Of a DNA stretch of 64,000 bases, positions 57,467-64,000 are shown piece after piece. The notes below the pieces were generated by a model, which searched no databases, was not told the DNA's origin, and saw only the letters and a program-made list of their open reading frames with translations. Made by a program: the position numbers and the translations under genes. Every line of letters begins with the position of its first letter. Within the stretch, counting starts at the first letter, position 1. The DNA is from Chitinophaga pendula (GTDB lineage: Bacteria; Bacteroidota; Bacteroidia; Chitinophagales; Chitinophagaceae): the NCBI RefSeq assembly GCF_020386615.1, contig NZ_CP077769.1, positions 6,373,501-6,437,500 on the forward strand. Reading direction: 5' to 3'.

Positions 57467-57598
57467 GTTGTATAACCAGGCTATAAGCGTTGTATAAGCA
57501 TTGTATAGCCATTGTATAGGCAGGGTATATCGAGGTATATCCGTTGCTTATAGGAAGGCTATAGGAATGTTACAGGAATGCTACAGGAGAGCTATAGG
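57467..57598. repeat. Twelve degenerate tandem 11-bp repeats
   Basis: Twelve consecutive 11-mers without gaps: GTTGTATAACC at 57467, then steps of exactly 11 to AGAGCTATAGG ending at 57598. Typical units are ATTGTATAGCC, AAGGCTATAGG and AATGCTACAGG, with a TATA-type centre and GG or GC ending. Units differ from each other by several bases, yet the phase is never broken. An 11-base step is close to one helical turn. The array does not encode a plausible protein. Confidence 0.85.
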
Positions 57599-57648
57599 AA
57601 GGGAGATGGAAGAAAGACTAGGCGGAGGTGGTGAGTAGTATAAAATTA

Positions 57649-57679
57649 ACCGGCCACATCAGAATATGATGTGGCCGGT
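57649..57679 (-). terminator. Hairpin terminator after the GHL10 hydrolase gene
   Basis: A perfect 13-bp stem (57649-57661 with 57667-57679, 5-nt loop). On the minus strand it is followed by TAATTTTATA. It lies 27 bases after the hydrolase stop. Confidence 0.8.
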
Positions 57680-57705
57680 AGTATATTCAGCTGATCTTAT
57701 CCTGT

Positions 57706-59247
57706 TTAAGGTTCAAAGAGGAACTGTACTTCCCTGCCGGCCATGCGCATACGCAGCGGGTCGCTGGCGGGGCTTTCGTTTTGTACACGATCGAGGGCGG
57801 TGACGATGTAGGTGTACAGATGTCCTTTGACGTAGGCGACATCGACGAATTGCGGATCCGGCATTTGCGGAACGATAGCGATGATCTTGGACGGATCGTT
57901 GAGATTGATGACTTCATTGGCTTCGAAGCGATAGAGGGCGTATTGATTGGTACGGCCGGAGGTATCGTCGTCGGCCCAGTATAGATGCAGGCCGGAGGGG
58001 CGTTCGAAGGCATCGATGAAATACGGAGGCTCCGGTGCGCGGAGGCCCAGCCAGGGCATGGCAGGCCGGAGGGCTGGATATTTATAGAGGTGATTACGCA
58101 AGGTGTCTTCTATGCCCAGCGGGTTGCCGGAGAACGACTTGGCGCTATAGAACATGCTGCCCTGTACGGTGCTGAGGGTGCGGGCATCCAGTATTTGCTG
58201 GGGCAGTTCGTTGGGATTTTTCCAGGCGGCATTGCTGCCGAGGCGGTATACGCCATGGCCGATATAGACGTGACGGCCATATCCATGGCGGCTCCACCAG
58301 TCGAGCAGTACTTCATATGCGACGAGGCGGTGGCCACTCTCCCAATACAATTGGGGGGTTACATAATCTATCCATTTATTGCGCAGCCATTTGAGCACAT
58401 CGGCGTAGAGGTCGTCGTAGTTGGTCTGGCCGCCGCGGGTATCGGAGCCTTCTGGGTCTTTATCGCGGTTGCGCCATACGCCGAAGGGGCTGATACCGAA
58501 TTTTACCCAGGGCTTTTCTGCTTTAATGGTAGTGCCGAGTTGCTGGATGATAGCATCGACGTTGGCACGGCGCCAGTCGTCGATCATCATGTTAGTGCCT
58601 TGCAGCCGGTAGGTGGCGTAGTCGGGAAATTCTTTTCCCGGCAGGCGGTAGGGGTAGAAGTAATCGTCGAAGTGAACGGCGTCGATATCATAACGATGTA
58701 CGACGTCTTTGATGATGAGAGCGACATAGTCGCGTACTTCCTGTATACCCGGGTTGAAGTATTTTTTATCGCCGTAGGTAAGGAACCATTGTGGTTTGAG
58801 CCGGGTGATGTGGTTGGCGGCAACGCTGCTCCTGTTGACGTTGAATACGGCGCGATATGGATTGAACCAGGCATGGAACTCCATTCCCCTTTTATGGGTT
58901 TCGGCGATCATGAACTGGAGGGGATCGTAGTAGGGATTGGGGGCCTGCCCTTGTACACCGGTGAGGTATTCGGACCAGGGTTCGAAGGGGGAGGCATAGA
59001 AGGCATCGGCTACGGGACGTACCTGTACGACCACGGCGTTCATGCCATTTCGTTGTTGCTGGTTGAGAATATTAATGAACTCCTGTTGTTGTTGTTCGGA
59101 GGATAGTCCTCTTCTGGAAGGCCAGTCGATGTTTTCTACGGTTGCGATCCAGACAGCTCTTAGTTCCCGTTTGGGCGGCAATTGCGCCCGAGCCGGACCC
59201 AGGAAGCTGCATAGTAGCACCACTCCGGCTAAAAGTTGCTTCACCAT
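57706..59247 (-). CDS. Secreted GHL10 (DUF187) family glycoside hydrolase-like protein
   Basis: A 513-aa exported protein with signal peptide MVKQLLAGVVLLCSFLGPARAQ. A GHL10-type TIM barrel spans about 27-360: ELRAVWIATVENIDWPS, MNAVVVQVRPVADAFYASPF, GMEFHAWFNPYRAVF, YDIDAVHFDDYFYPYRLPG and IDYVTPQLYWESGH. A C-terminal region of about 400-505 looks like a fibronectin type III domain (LHLYWADDD, NQYALYRFE). Related proteins act on peptidoglycan or other glycans, for instance YngK/DigH, which cleaves denuded glycan strands. The substrate here is inferred to be envelope or environmental glycan. Confidence 0.92.
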   Translation of the reverse strand: MVKQLLAGVVLLCSFLGPARAQLPPKRELRAVWIATVENIDWPSRRGLSSEQQQQEFINILNQQQRNGMNAVVVQVRPVADAFYASPFEPWSEYLTGVQGQAPNPYYDPLQFMIAETHKRGMEFHAWFNPYRAVFNVNRSSVAANHITRLKPQWFLTYGDKKYFNPGIQEVRDYVALIIKDVVHRYDIDAVHFDDYFYPYRLPGKEFPDYATYRLQGTNMMIDDWRRANVDAIIQQLGTTIKAEKPWVKFGISPFGVWRNRDKDPEGSDTRGGQTNYDDLYADVLKWLRNKWIDYVTPQLYWESGHRLVAYEVLLDWWSRHGYGRHVYIGHGVYRLGSNAAWKNPNELPQQILDARTLSTVQGSMFYSAKSFSGNPLGIEDTLRNHLYKYPALRPAMPWLGLRAPEPPYFIDAFERPSGLHLYWADDDTSGRTNQYALYRFEANEVINLNDPSKIIAIVPQMPDPQFVDVAYVKGHLYTYIVTALDRVQNESPASDPLRMRMAGREVQFLFEP

Positions 59248-59395
59248 CTACAATACTTTAGTTTCCAATAAACTGCGAAAATAAGCTATGACATCAGAAA
59301 GAATATAAAATATTCACGAATGAATAAATTCGAACCTATGCAGAGCGGTATACTGTATTGTATCCGGAAGGGGAATGTGGTGTGGGTATTGTGCG

Positions 59396-59917
59396 TTAGC
59401 TGTGGGTGTGAAGACGGAGTAACTTGATCAGTTTTTCGTTGACTTCGTTCATGGTGTGGTGATCGAGGCGGCCGAGGGTACCAGCGACCATGTCTTTAGC
59501 CAGGGTCGCGATCTTGGATAGCCGCAGCAGGGAGGTTCTTTTGATACCGTTGCCGGGCTGTGGGTGGATGAGTACATCGGTGGATTGCTGGTGGTGGATG
59601 CGGGTGGTCATGAATACGAGGGTGATGTCGTGGGAGGTTTGGGCGAGTACGAGGGCGGGGCGTAGTTTGGTGTCAGAGTTGTCGGTGAAGGGGAATGGGA
59701 TGAGAACGACGGTGCCTTTAGGTACTTTGTCGGGAGCGGTGTGAGTGGTGGGGGTAGTAGTGTGGTGGGTGTCGTATACCAGCGAATAGACTTCGGAGAG
59801 GTCGAGCAGGCGGTATAACTGGTGGAGGTGGTCATCGCTGTTGTCGGGTTCGAAGAGGAATACGGCGGTATCAGCGATATATTCAGCTTTGCTGTAGAGG
59901 ATGGTTTCCAACGACAT
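59396..59917 (-). CDS. MazF/PemK-like toxin-family protein with N-terminal extension
   Basis: A 173-aa protein. Residues about 65-170 match the PemK/MazF fold: KGTVVLIPFPFTDNSDTKLRPALVLAQ, in two adjoining parts, and a strand LVFMTTRI; the later RLSKIATLAKDMVAGTLGRL is the usual C-terminal helix. MazF proteins are ribosome-independent mRNA endonucleases. No separate antitoxin gene is next to it. Instead the first ~60 residues (SLETILYSKAEYIADTAVFL) with a His/Thr-rich linker resemble a small antitoxin-sized segment joined in frame. The ATG at 59917 is preferred; upstream residues to 60055 overlap the mgsA terminator. Confidence 0.8.
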   Translation of the reverse strand: MSLETILYSKAEYIADTAVFLFEPDNSDDHLHQLYRLLDLSEVYSLVYDTHHTTTPTTHTAPDKVPKGTVVLIPFPFTDNSDTKLRPALVLAQTSHDITLVFMTTRIHHQQSTDVLIHPQPGNGIKRTSLLRLSKIATLAKDMVAGTLGRLDHHTMNEVNEKLIKLLRLHTHS

Positions 59918-60002
59918 GACTGATAAGGGGGTTAAGGGGTTGTAACTATGAATTAAATTACGAAAAAAGGAGGAAGAGAGATGCGGGAAGTAGGAAAAAG
60001 AT

Positions 60003-60026
60003 ATCCCCGCCTGTTGGGGCGGGGAT
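60003..60026 (-). terminator. Intrinsic terminator of mgsA
   Basis: A perfect 9-bp GC-rich stem (60003-60011 with 60018-60026, 6-nt loop); on the minus strand it is followed by ATCTTTTT. It starts 13 bases after the mgsA stop. Confidence 0.8.
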
Positions 60027-60038
60027 CCTTCATTATGA

Positions 60039-60491
60039 TCAGACCTTGCGGCCAATGTATTGAGAGTAGTCGGGGAGGATGACCTCGTATTCCTGGTGCA
60101 TGAGCGGAGAGGTCATGAGGAAATCGGCGGAGGTGCGGTTGCAGGCCAGCGGGATATTCCATACGGCGCTGAGGCGGAGCAGGGCTTTGATATCCGGGTC
60201 GTGCGGCAGGGCTTCCATGGGGTCCCAGAAGAAGATAACGGCGTCGACGTTGCCTTCAGCGATGAGGGCGCCGATTTGCTGGTCGCCACCCAGGGGGCCG
60301 CTAAGTAGTTTGCGGACGGGCACGTCGAGGTTTTCTTCGAGCAGGCGGCCGGTGGTGCCGGTAGCGTAAAGTTCGTGACGTGCCAGGACGGTTTTGTTAT
60401 AAACAGCCCAGTCGATGAGCTCTGCTTTTTTGTGGTCGTGCGCGATGAGCGCGATGCGTTTCCTTGCTTTAAGTGTTTTAACGGCTTGCAT
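60039..60491 (-). CDS. mgsA: Methylglyoxal synthase
   Basis: MgsA converts dihydroxyacetone phosphate to methylglyoxal and phosphate, relieving sugar-phosphate build-up. The 150-aa product matches the family length and has RIALIAHDHKKAELIDWAV at the start, LYATGTTGRLLEE, the phosphate/catalytic segment LSGPLGGDQQIGALIAEG (catalytic Asp in GGD), IFFWDPMEALPHDPDIKALL and the C-terminal IPLACNRTSADFLMTS. It is a single-gene unit with its own terminator. Confidence 0.97.
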   Translation of the reverse strand: MQAVKTLKARKRIALIAHDHKKAELIDWAVYNKTVLARHELYATGTTGRLLEENLDVPVRKLLSGPLGGDQQIGALIAEGNVDAVIFFWDPMEALPHDPDIKALLRLSAVWNIPLACNRTSADFLMTSPLMHQEYEVILPDYSQYIGRKV

Positions 60492-60699
60492 GTCCCCTCT
60501 TTAGTTGTTGCAAAAATAGCAGGATAAGGGAGATTTTTTTAATAAAAGGGCATTGATCCGCGGGAATGCGGCAGTATGGCGACATAGGGGTTAAAATTAA
60601 TAAGTGTAAGGGAGATTATATAGGCTTGTCTTATACGGGTATTGTAAAATTCGATGGAAGATACGTGTTTAAAACCCGGACATTCTGGTGGAAGTTTGC

Positions 60700-60707
60700 T
60701 AACTTTG
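60700..60707 (+). promoter_or_regulatory. Bacteroidota-type -7 element (TAACTTTG) before the nfu gene
   Basis: TAACTTTG matches TAnnTTTG and ends 20 bases before the ATG. A -33 TTTG at 19-base spacing is not seen, so the call rests on the -7 match and position. Confidence 0.4.
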
Positions 60708-60727
60708 TGTTGTTAAATTAGGATAAA

Positions 60728-61324
60728 ATGATTAAAACAGGCAATCCCATTATAAGCATATATACGGAGATGACACCGAACCCGGAGACGATGAAGTTTG
60801 TGGCAAACAAACTGTTGTATCCTGGTAAGAGCATCGATTTTCCGGATGAGGCCAGTGCAAAACCGTCGCCCCTGGCTACGGAGTTGTTCAGCTTCCCTTT
60901 TATCAGAGGGGTGTTTATCATGGCAAACTTTATTACCCTGACAAAAACGGTGGATACTGACTGGAGTGATATCATTCCTACAGTGAAAGCGTTCTTGAAA
61001 GAGTATCTGGAAGAGGGTCGTCCGGTGGTGAACGAAGATGAGATCGTGGTGACAAAGACCGTTGCTACTAACGAAGTGAATGCGGATGACAGTGATGTAG
61101 TAAAACGTATTAAAGAATTATTGGAAAACTATGTGAAACCTGCGGTTGAAATGGATGGCGGTGCTATCCAGTTCAAAGATTATGAGGATGGCGTGGTAAA
61201 GCTGATGTTGCAGGGTTCCTGTTCCGGATGTCCTTCGTCCATGATCACGCTGAAGGCTGGTATTGAAGGTATGATGAAACGCATGATACCTGAGGTGAAA
61301 GAGGTCGTGGCAGAAGCTGAATAA
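60728..61324 (+). CDS. nfu: Nfu-type iron-sulfur cluster carrier
   Basis: A 198-aa protein with an Nfu N-terminal domain (about 8-95: IISIYTEMTPNPETMKFVAN, then FPFIRGVFIMANFITLTK) and a C-terminal NifU-like domain (about 120-195) whose cluster-binding CSGC is Cys165/Cys168 in LMLQGSCSGCPSSMITLK. It accepts [4Fe-4S] clusters from the assembly scaffold and passes them to apoenzymes, possibly including NadA and GltB/GltD, encoded in this window. It ends just before a strong intrinsic terminator. Confidence 0.95.
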   Translation: MIKTGNPIISIYTEMTPNPETMKFVANKLLYPGKSIDFPDEASAKPSPLATELFSFPFIRGVFIMANFITLTKTVDTDWSDIIPTVKAFLKEYLEEGRPVVNEDEIVVTKTVATNEVNADDSDVVKRIKELLENYVKPAVEMDGGAIQFKDYEDGVVKLMLQGSCSGCPSSMITLKAGIEGMMKRMIPEVKEVVAEAE

Positions 61325-61357
61325 GCCATAGTTGAGAAGAATGATAGTGTTAAAATG

Positions 61358-61385
61358 AGCACAGCCTTTGTGGCTGTGCTTTTTT
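61358..61385 (+). terminator. Intrinsic terminator after nfu
   Basis: A perfect 9-bp stem (61358-61366 with 61372-61380, 5-nt loop) followed by T5. It excludes the longer in-frame start at 61355 for the next gene. Confidence 0.9.
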
Positions 61386-61435
61386 ATTTGGGAGATGGAT
61401 TTGTTAGTTTTGGTGCTTCAAAAAAAGAACAGGAT

Positions 61436-63142
61436 ATGAACATGAGCCGAATTTTGGCTGTAGTAGCAGGTCTAGCCCTGATACAGCCGGTCATGGGACA
61501 ACGGAAGGCAGCGCCACCGCAACAAGAGGCAGTAGTGACCTATGGTGTCCGGAACAATGGAAAAGCGATCCGCGCCAACGCCCTTACCCTATACATCAAG
61601 GGGCCGCGGGTGTATCTGGCGCCACCCGATGGGGCATCGCAACAGGAACAGCAATACCTGGACATGCAGGAGCAGGTATCTTACCAGGTGTTGACAGACG
61701 ATAAGGGGCAGCGGTACACGCTGCGTAAACCCTTCTCTACCTATGCACAACCGGAATTATTAACGGACACGGCCACCATCCTGGGCTATCGCTGTAAGAA
61801 GGCGAAGCTGTTCATCCGTTCCAACACGATTGAGGTATGGTATACCGACCAGCTGCCGATCAAAGGGACACCCGGTATCGCTACGGGAGCAGGACTGGGG
61901 CTGGTGCTTAAAACCGTGCGTAACGGCAGTTTCGAACAGATTGCACAGAAGATCGACTTCCGTCCGGTAAAGGACAAAGAGCTGAACTGGCCAGCCGATA
62001 TGGGGCAGCGGGTAGATGATGCCGCTTATATGCAACAGGTGATCGAGCGCCGTTATGTGACGCTGCCCATATTTGATAATGAGCAGATCTGTTTCGGAGC
62101 GCCTACGGACACTGTGCAGCAGCTATCTGCCGGGGTCACCTATCATTTTGCCGGCGGCACGGTGATCCTCAAAAAAGTAAAACTGCCCGTACCGCAGGCC
62201 GGGCAACAGCTGTTTGCCGAGCTGGTACAATATTCCAACGGAGATGCCTACGACCGTACCGGTTCTGTGTTTGTGATCCCGACGGACAAGGCGACCTCTT
62301 TCCTGGATGGGCTGCAGAAAGGCGTACAGGCATTGCCGGTATATACCGATAAGCAAGGGAAAAAATACCAGGGCGTGACGGTAACGGATCACTACCAGCC
62401 TACGCTGGAGCTGATGCGGTTTTTTACGCCATTCGGGGTACGTCAATTCAACCAGCAGGTGCAGATAAAAGGATACCAGTGGGCAGATTCAGCGCTATAT
62501 AAACAGGATATCACGGAGTTGCATGCACGCATGCAGGGAGACGTGTTGCTGGGGGTATTTATCGGCAACTACGACAAAGGCGGCCACAAGGTGAGCCTGC
62601 GACTTAAATACTATCCCGGATACAGCAAAGAAGAATCCGCCAAGATGAGTAAGACCTGGATCAGCCCTGTGTTCAACACAACGAACCTGATGGAGATGGC
62701 CGGGCAGGAATATGCGACCATGTTCAAACAGGATTCTCTGCGTATAACCGTAGATATCCCGGCGGGACTGAAGAACCTGCAGCTGCGTTATATCACTACT
62801 GGCCATGGCGGCTGGGGCGGCGGCGACGAATTCAATCCCAAGCTGAACGAGATATTTGTGGACGGCAAGCGGGTATATCACTTTATGCCCTGGCGTACGG
62901 ACTGTGCGACTTACCGGTTGCTGAACCCAGCTTCCGGCAACTTTGGCAACGGATTATCCTCTTCCGATCTGAGTCGTTCCAACTGGTGTCCGGGTACGCT
63001 GACATTACCGGTGAGCATCCCATTGCCCGACCTGGCGCCCGGGAAGCATACAATACAGGTGGCGATCCCGCTGGGAGAGCCGGAGGGAGGCAGCTTCAGC
63101 GCCTGGAACGTCTCCGGTTGCCTGATTGGTGAGCAAGGATAA
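61436..63142 (+). CDS. Secreted GLPGLI-like / PNGase F fusion protein
   Basis: A 568-aa exported protein with signal peptide MNMSRILAVVAGLALIQPVMGQ. Residues about 25-200 resemble the GLPGLI family (LGYRCKKAKLFIRSNTIEVWYTDQ-type stretch, then LPIKGTPGIATGAGLGLVLK). Residues about 220-565 match peptide-N-glycosidase F: FFTPFGVRQFNQQVQIKGY, TTGHGGWGGGDEFNPKLNEI, PWRTDCATYRLLNPASGNFG and SDLSRSNWCPGT, with the C-terminal AWNVSGCLIG. PNGase F removes N-glycans from glycoproteins, so an extracellular deglycosylase for eukaryotic glycoproteins is likely. The ATG at 61436 follows AGGA; a frame from 61355 overlaps the nfu terminator. pnuC starts 27 bases after. Confidence 0.88.
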   Translation: MNMSRILAVVAGLALIQPVMGQRKAAPPQQEAVVTYGVRNNGKAIRANALTLYIKGPRVYLAPPDGASQQEQQYLDMQEQVSYQVLTDDKGQRYTLRKPFSTYAQPELLTDTATILGYRCKKAKLFIRSNTIEVWYTDQLPIKGTPGIATGAGLGLVLKTVRNGSFEQIAQKIDFRPVKDKELNWPADMGQRVDDAAYMQQVIERRYVTLPIFDNEQICFGAPTDTVQQLSAGVTYHFAGGTVILKKVKLPVPQAGQQLFAELVQYSNGDAYDRTGSVFVIPTDKATSFLDGLQKGVQALPVYTDKQGKKYQGVTVTDHYQPTLELMRFFTPFGVRQFNQQVQIKGYQWADSALYKQDITELHARMQGDVLLGVFIGNYDKGGHKVSLRLKYYPGYSKEESAKMSKTWISPVFNTTNLMEMAGQEYATMFKQDSLRITVDIPAGLKNLQLRYITTGHGGWGGGDEFNPKLNEIFVDGKRVYHFMPWRTDCATYRLLNPASGNFGNGLSSSDLSRSNWCPGTLTLPVSIPLPDLAPGKHTIQVAIPLGEPEGGSFSAWNVSGCLIGEQG

Positions 63143-63169
63143 GTGATCATTTTTAAATAAATATCTTTT

Positions 63170-63781
63170 ATGGATCTATACCAGGATCTGCTGACCGGGG
63201 TACACCAGATGAGCTGGCTGGAGATAATTGCTGCAGTATTCGGCGCTATCAGCGTAGTATGCAGTAAGCAGAACAGTATCTGGCTGTACCCTACCGGCCT
63301 GGTGAGCACGGGCATCTATGCTTATCTCCTTTCGCGGGAGCAATTCCGTTTGTATGCGGAGGCGACGTTGAACGTGTACTACTTTATCATGAGTGTATAT
63401 GGCTGGTACCATTGGGCAAGGAAAAAAGACCAGACGGACGTGCATATCAGCAAGGCCGGACAACGGGATTGGGTGGTGACCATCGCGATCGCTGTAATAG
63501 GCTGGGGACTGTTTTATGTGTTGCTGGCGAATTTCTCCAACTCGGATGTACCGGTGATCGATGCATTTGTATCGGCTACTGCATGTAGTGGTATGTGGTT
63601 GCTGGCGAGGCGGAAGATAGAGAACTGGATACTGCTGAATATCTCCAACCTGGTAGCGATACCGTTACTTTTTCACAAGCACCTGGTGCCTACGGCTTTA
63701 CTGACGATCTTTCTGTTTATTGTCGCGGTAATGGGCTACTTTAGCTGGAAGAAGCAACTGGAGCGTCGGGTGAGTGTTTGA
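63170..63781 (+). CDS. pnuC: Nicotinamide riboside transporter PnuC
   Basis: A 203-aa inner-membrane protein with about seven helices. Family motifs are LEIIAAVFGAISVVCSKQNSI, YPTGLVSTGIYAYLL, NVYYFIMSVYGWYHW (the substrate-binding NxxYxxxxxxGWYxW type) and VSATACSGMWLLARRKIENW. PnuC carries nicotinamide riboside by facilitated diffusion; trapping depends on phosphorylation by a kinase such as NadR, whose gene follows after 28 bases. The pair forms an NAD salvage unit. Confidence 0.95.
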   Translation: MDLYQDLLTGVHQMSWLEIIAAVFGAISVVCSKQNSIWLYPTGLVSTGIYAYLLSREQFRLYAEATLNVYYFIMSVYGWYHWARKKDQTDVHISKAGQRDWVVTIAIAVIGWGLFYVLLANFSNSDVPVIDAFVSATACSGMWLLARRKIENWILLNISNLVAIPLLFHKHLVPTALLTIFLFIVAVMGYFSWKKQLERRVSV

Positions 63782-63809
63782 GCGGCCGCTTCGTTGTATC
63801 AATCAGGAA

Positions 63810-64000
63810 ATGCACATGTATAGGATCGTTGTTTTAGGGCCGGAATCGACCGGAAAGAGTACACTTAGTCAGCAGCTGGCGGCACATTTTAATACGCGGT
63901 GGGTGCCTGAATATGCCCGGCAGTACCTGGAGGAATTGCCCCGTGCTTATGAGCAGCCGGACCTGCTAGTGATGGCGGAGGGGCAGCTGGCGCTGGAAGA
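63810..64000 (+). CDS. NadR-like nicotinamide riboside kinase (3' end outside window)
   Basis: The first ~63 residues of an AAA-type P-loop kinase. The P-loop VVLGPESTGKSTLSQQLA and the downstream EYARQYLEEL are typical of the ribosylnicotinamide kinase domain of NadR. The start may be the ATG at 63810 or the one at 63816, which has better spacing from AGGA at 63805. It follows pnuC and would phosphorylate imported nicotinamide riboside. The gene runs off the right edge. Confidence 0.88.
   Translation, partial: MHMYRIVVLGPESTGKSTLSQQLAAHFNTRWVPEYARQYLEELPRAYEQPDLLVMAEGQLALE

Larger units (their letters stand above)
57063..57705. other. Intergenic region upstream of gltB
   Basis: About 640 bases with no gene. 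It contains the gltB promoter region (57063-57240, AT-rich), an array of 11-bp repeats (57467-57598) and the terminator of the upstream hydrolase gene (57649-57679), each noted separately where supported. A regulatory role of the repeat for gltB is possible but not shown. Confidence 0.6.

Noticed and set aside
61355-61435. N-terminal extension of the PNGase F-like protein from 61355
   Set aside because: It would place the start across the nfu terminator hairpin; the ATG at 61436 begins a proper signal peptide.
1-64000. tRNA or rRNA genes
   Set aside because: No cloverleaf-like segment or rRNA stretch was recognised by eye; a covariance search was not possible here.

Overview
The window is chromosomal DNA of a Bacteroidota bacterium, most likely a Chitinophaga-like member of the Chitinophagaceae. 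The evidence is gene content: a lipoprotein-type TamL paired with TamB, a GLPGLI-like N-terminus joined to a PNGase F module, a DUF2480 protein, a PpiD-like foldase, ECF sigma and beta-barrel pairs, few Shine-Dalgarno sites and TAnnTTTG-type -7 elements. This is inference from families; no rRNA or tRNA gene was seen.

Layout. 1-3.0 kb is the end of a Wadjet-type SMC ATPase gene (JetC). 3.1-6.7 kb holds rpiA, an MFS symporter, a quinone oxidoreductase and a DUF4375 protein. 7.2-9.9 kb is a three-gene cassette of an unknown basic protein, RtcB and PrfH, which points to ribosome/RNA repair. 10-14.6 kb is a giant DUF4011-helicase-Vsr protein of a type linked to phage defence. The first 15 kb therefore reads as housekeeping genes mixed with defence and repair genes. 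14.8-19.8 kb holds cardiolipin synthase, a lactonase-like propeller and an ECF sigma factor overlapping a TM/beta-barrel gene.

20.4-28.5 kb looks like the replication-origin region. mnmG, ybeY and two identical perfect parS-like palindromes (TGTTCCACGTGGAACA) are followed by feoA. Then comes a 2.66-kb stretch without genes that contains a 3.3-copy ~78-bp direct repeat and a ~1.4-kb array of imperfect hairpins spaced at ~82 bp. nadA follows, and then a ~0.75-kb gap with a perfect DnaA box, four one-mismatch boxes and an AT-rich edge. Genes to the left mostly read leftward and those immediately to the right mostly rightward. Sampled G/C bias changes sign across the region.

28.5-41.7 kb carries a PpiD-like foldase, DUF2480, a lipoprotein, CorA, a PhoX-like lipoprotein with a dihaem peroxidase, a FAD/Rieske oxidoreductase with a DJ-1/PfpI protein, RlpA and PoxB. 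A 103-bp MITE-like inverted-repeat element follows. 41.8-57.1 kb is a leftward block: tamL-tamB, a LysE exporter, a secreted unknown and gltB-gltD. A 12-unit 11-bp repeat lies upstream of gltB. 57.7-64 kb has a GHL10 hydrolase, a MazF/PemK-like protein, mgsA, an Nfu scaffold, a GLPGLI/PNGase F fusion, pnuC and the start of a NadR-type kinase gene.

The strongest candidates for undescribed biology are the ~82-bp hairpin array beside the probable origin and parS sites, and the unknown protein translationally coupled to RtcB-PrfH.
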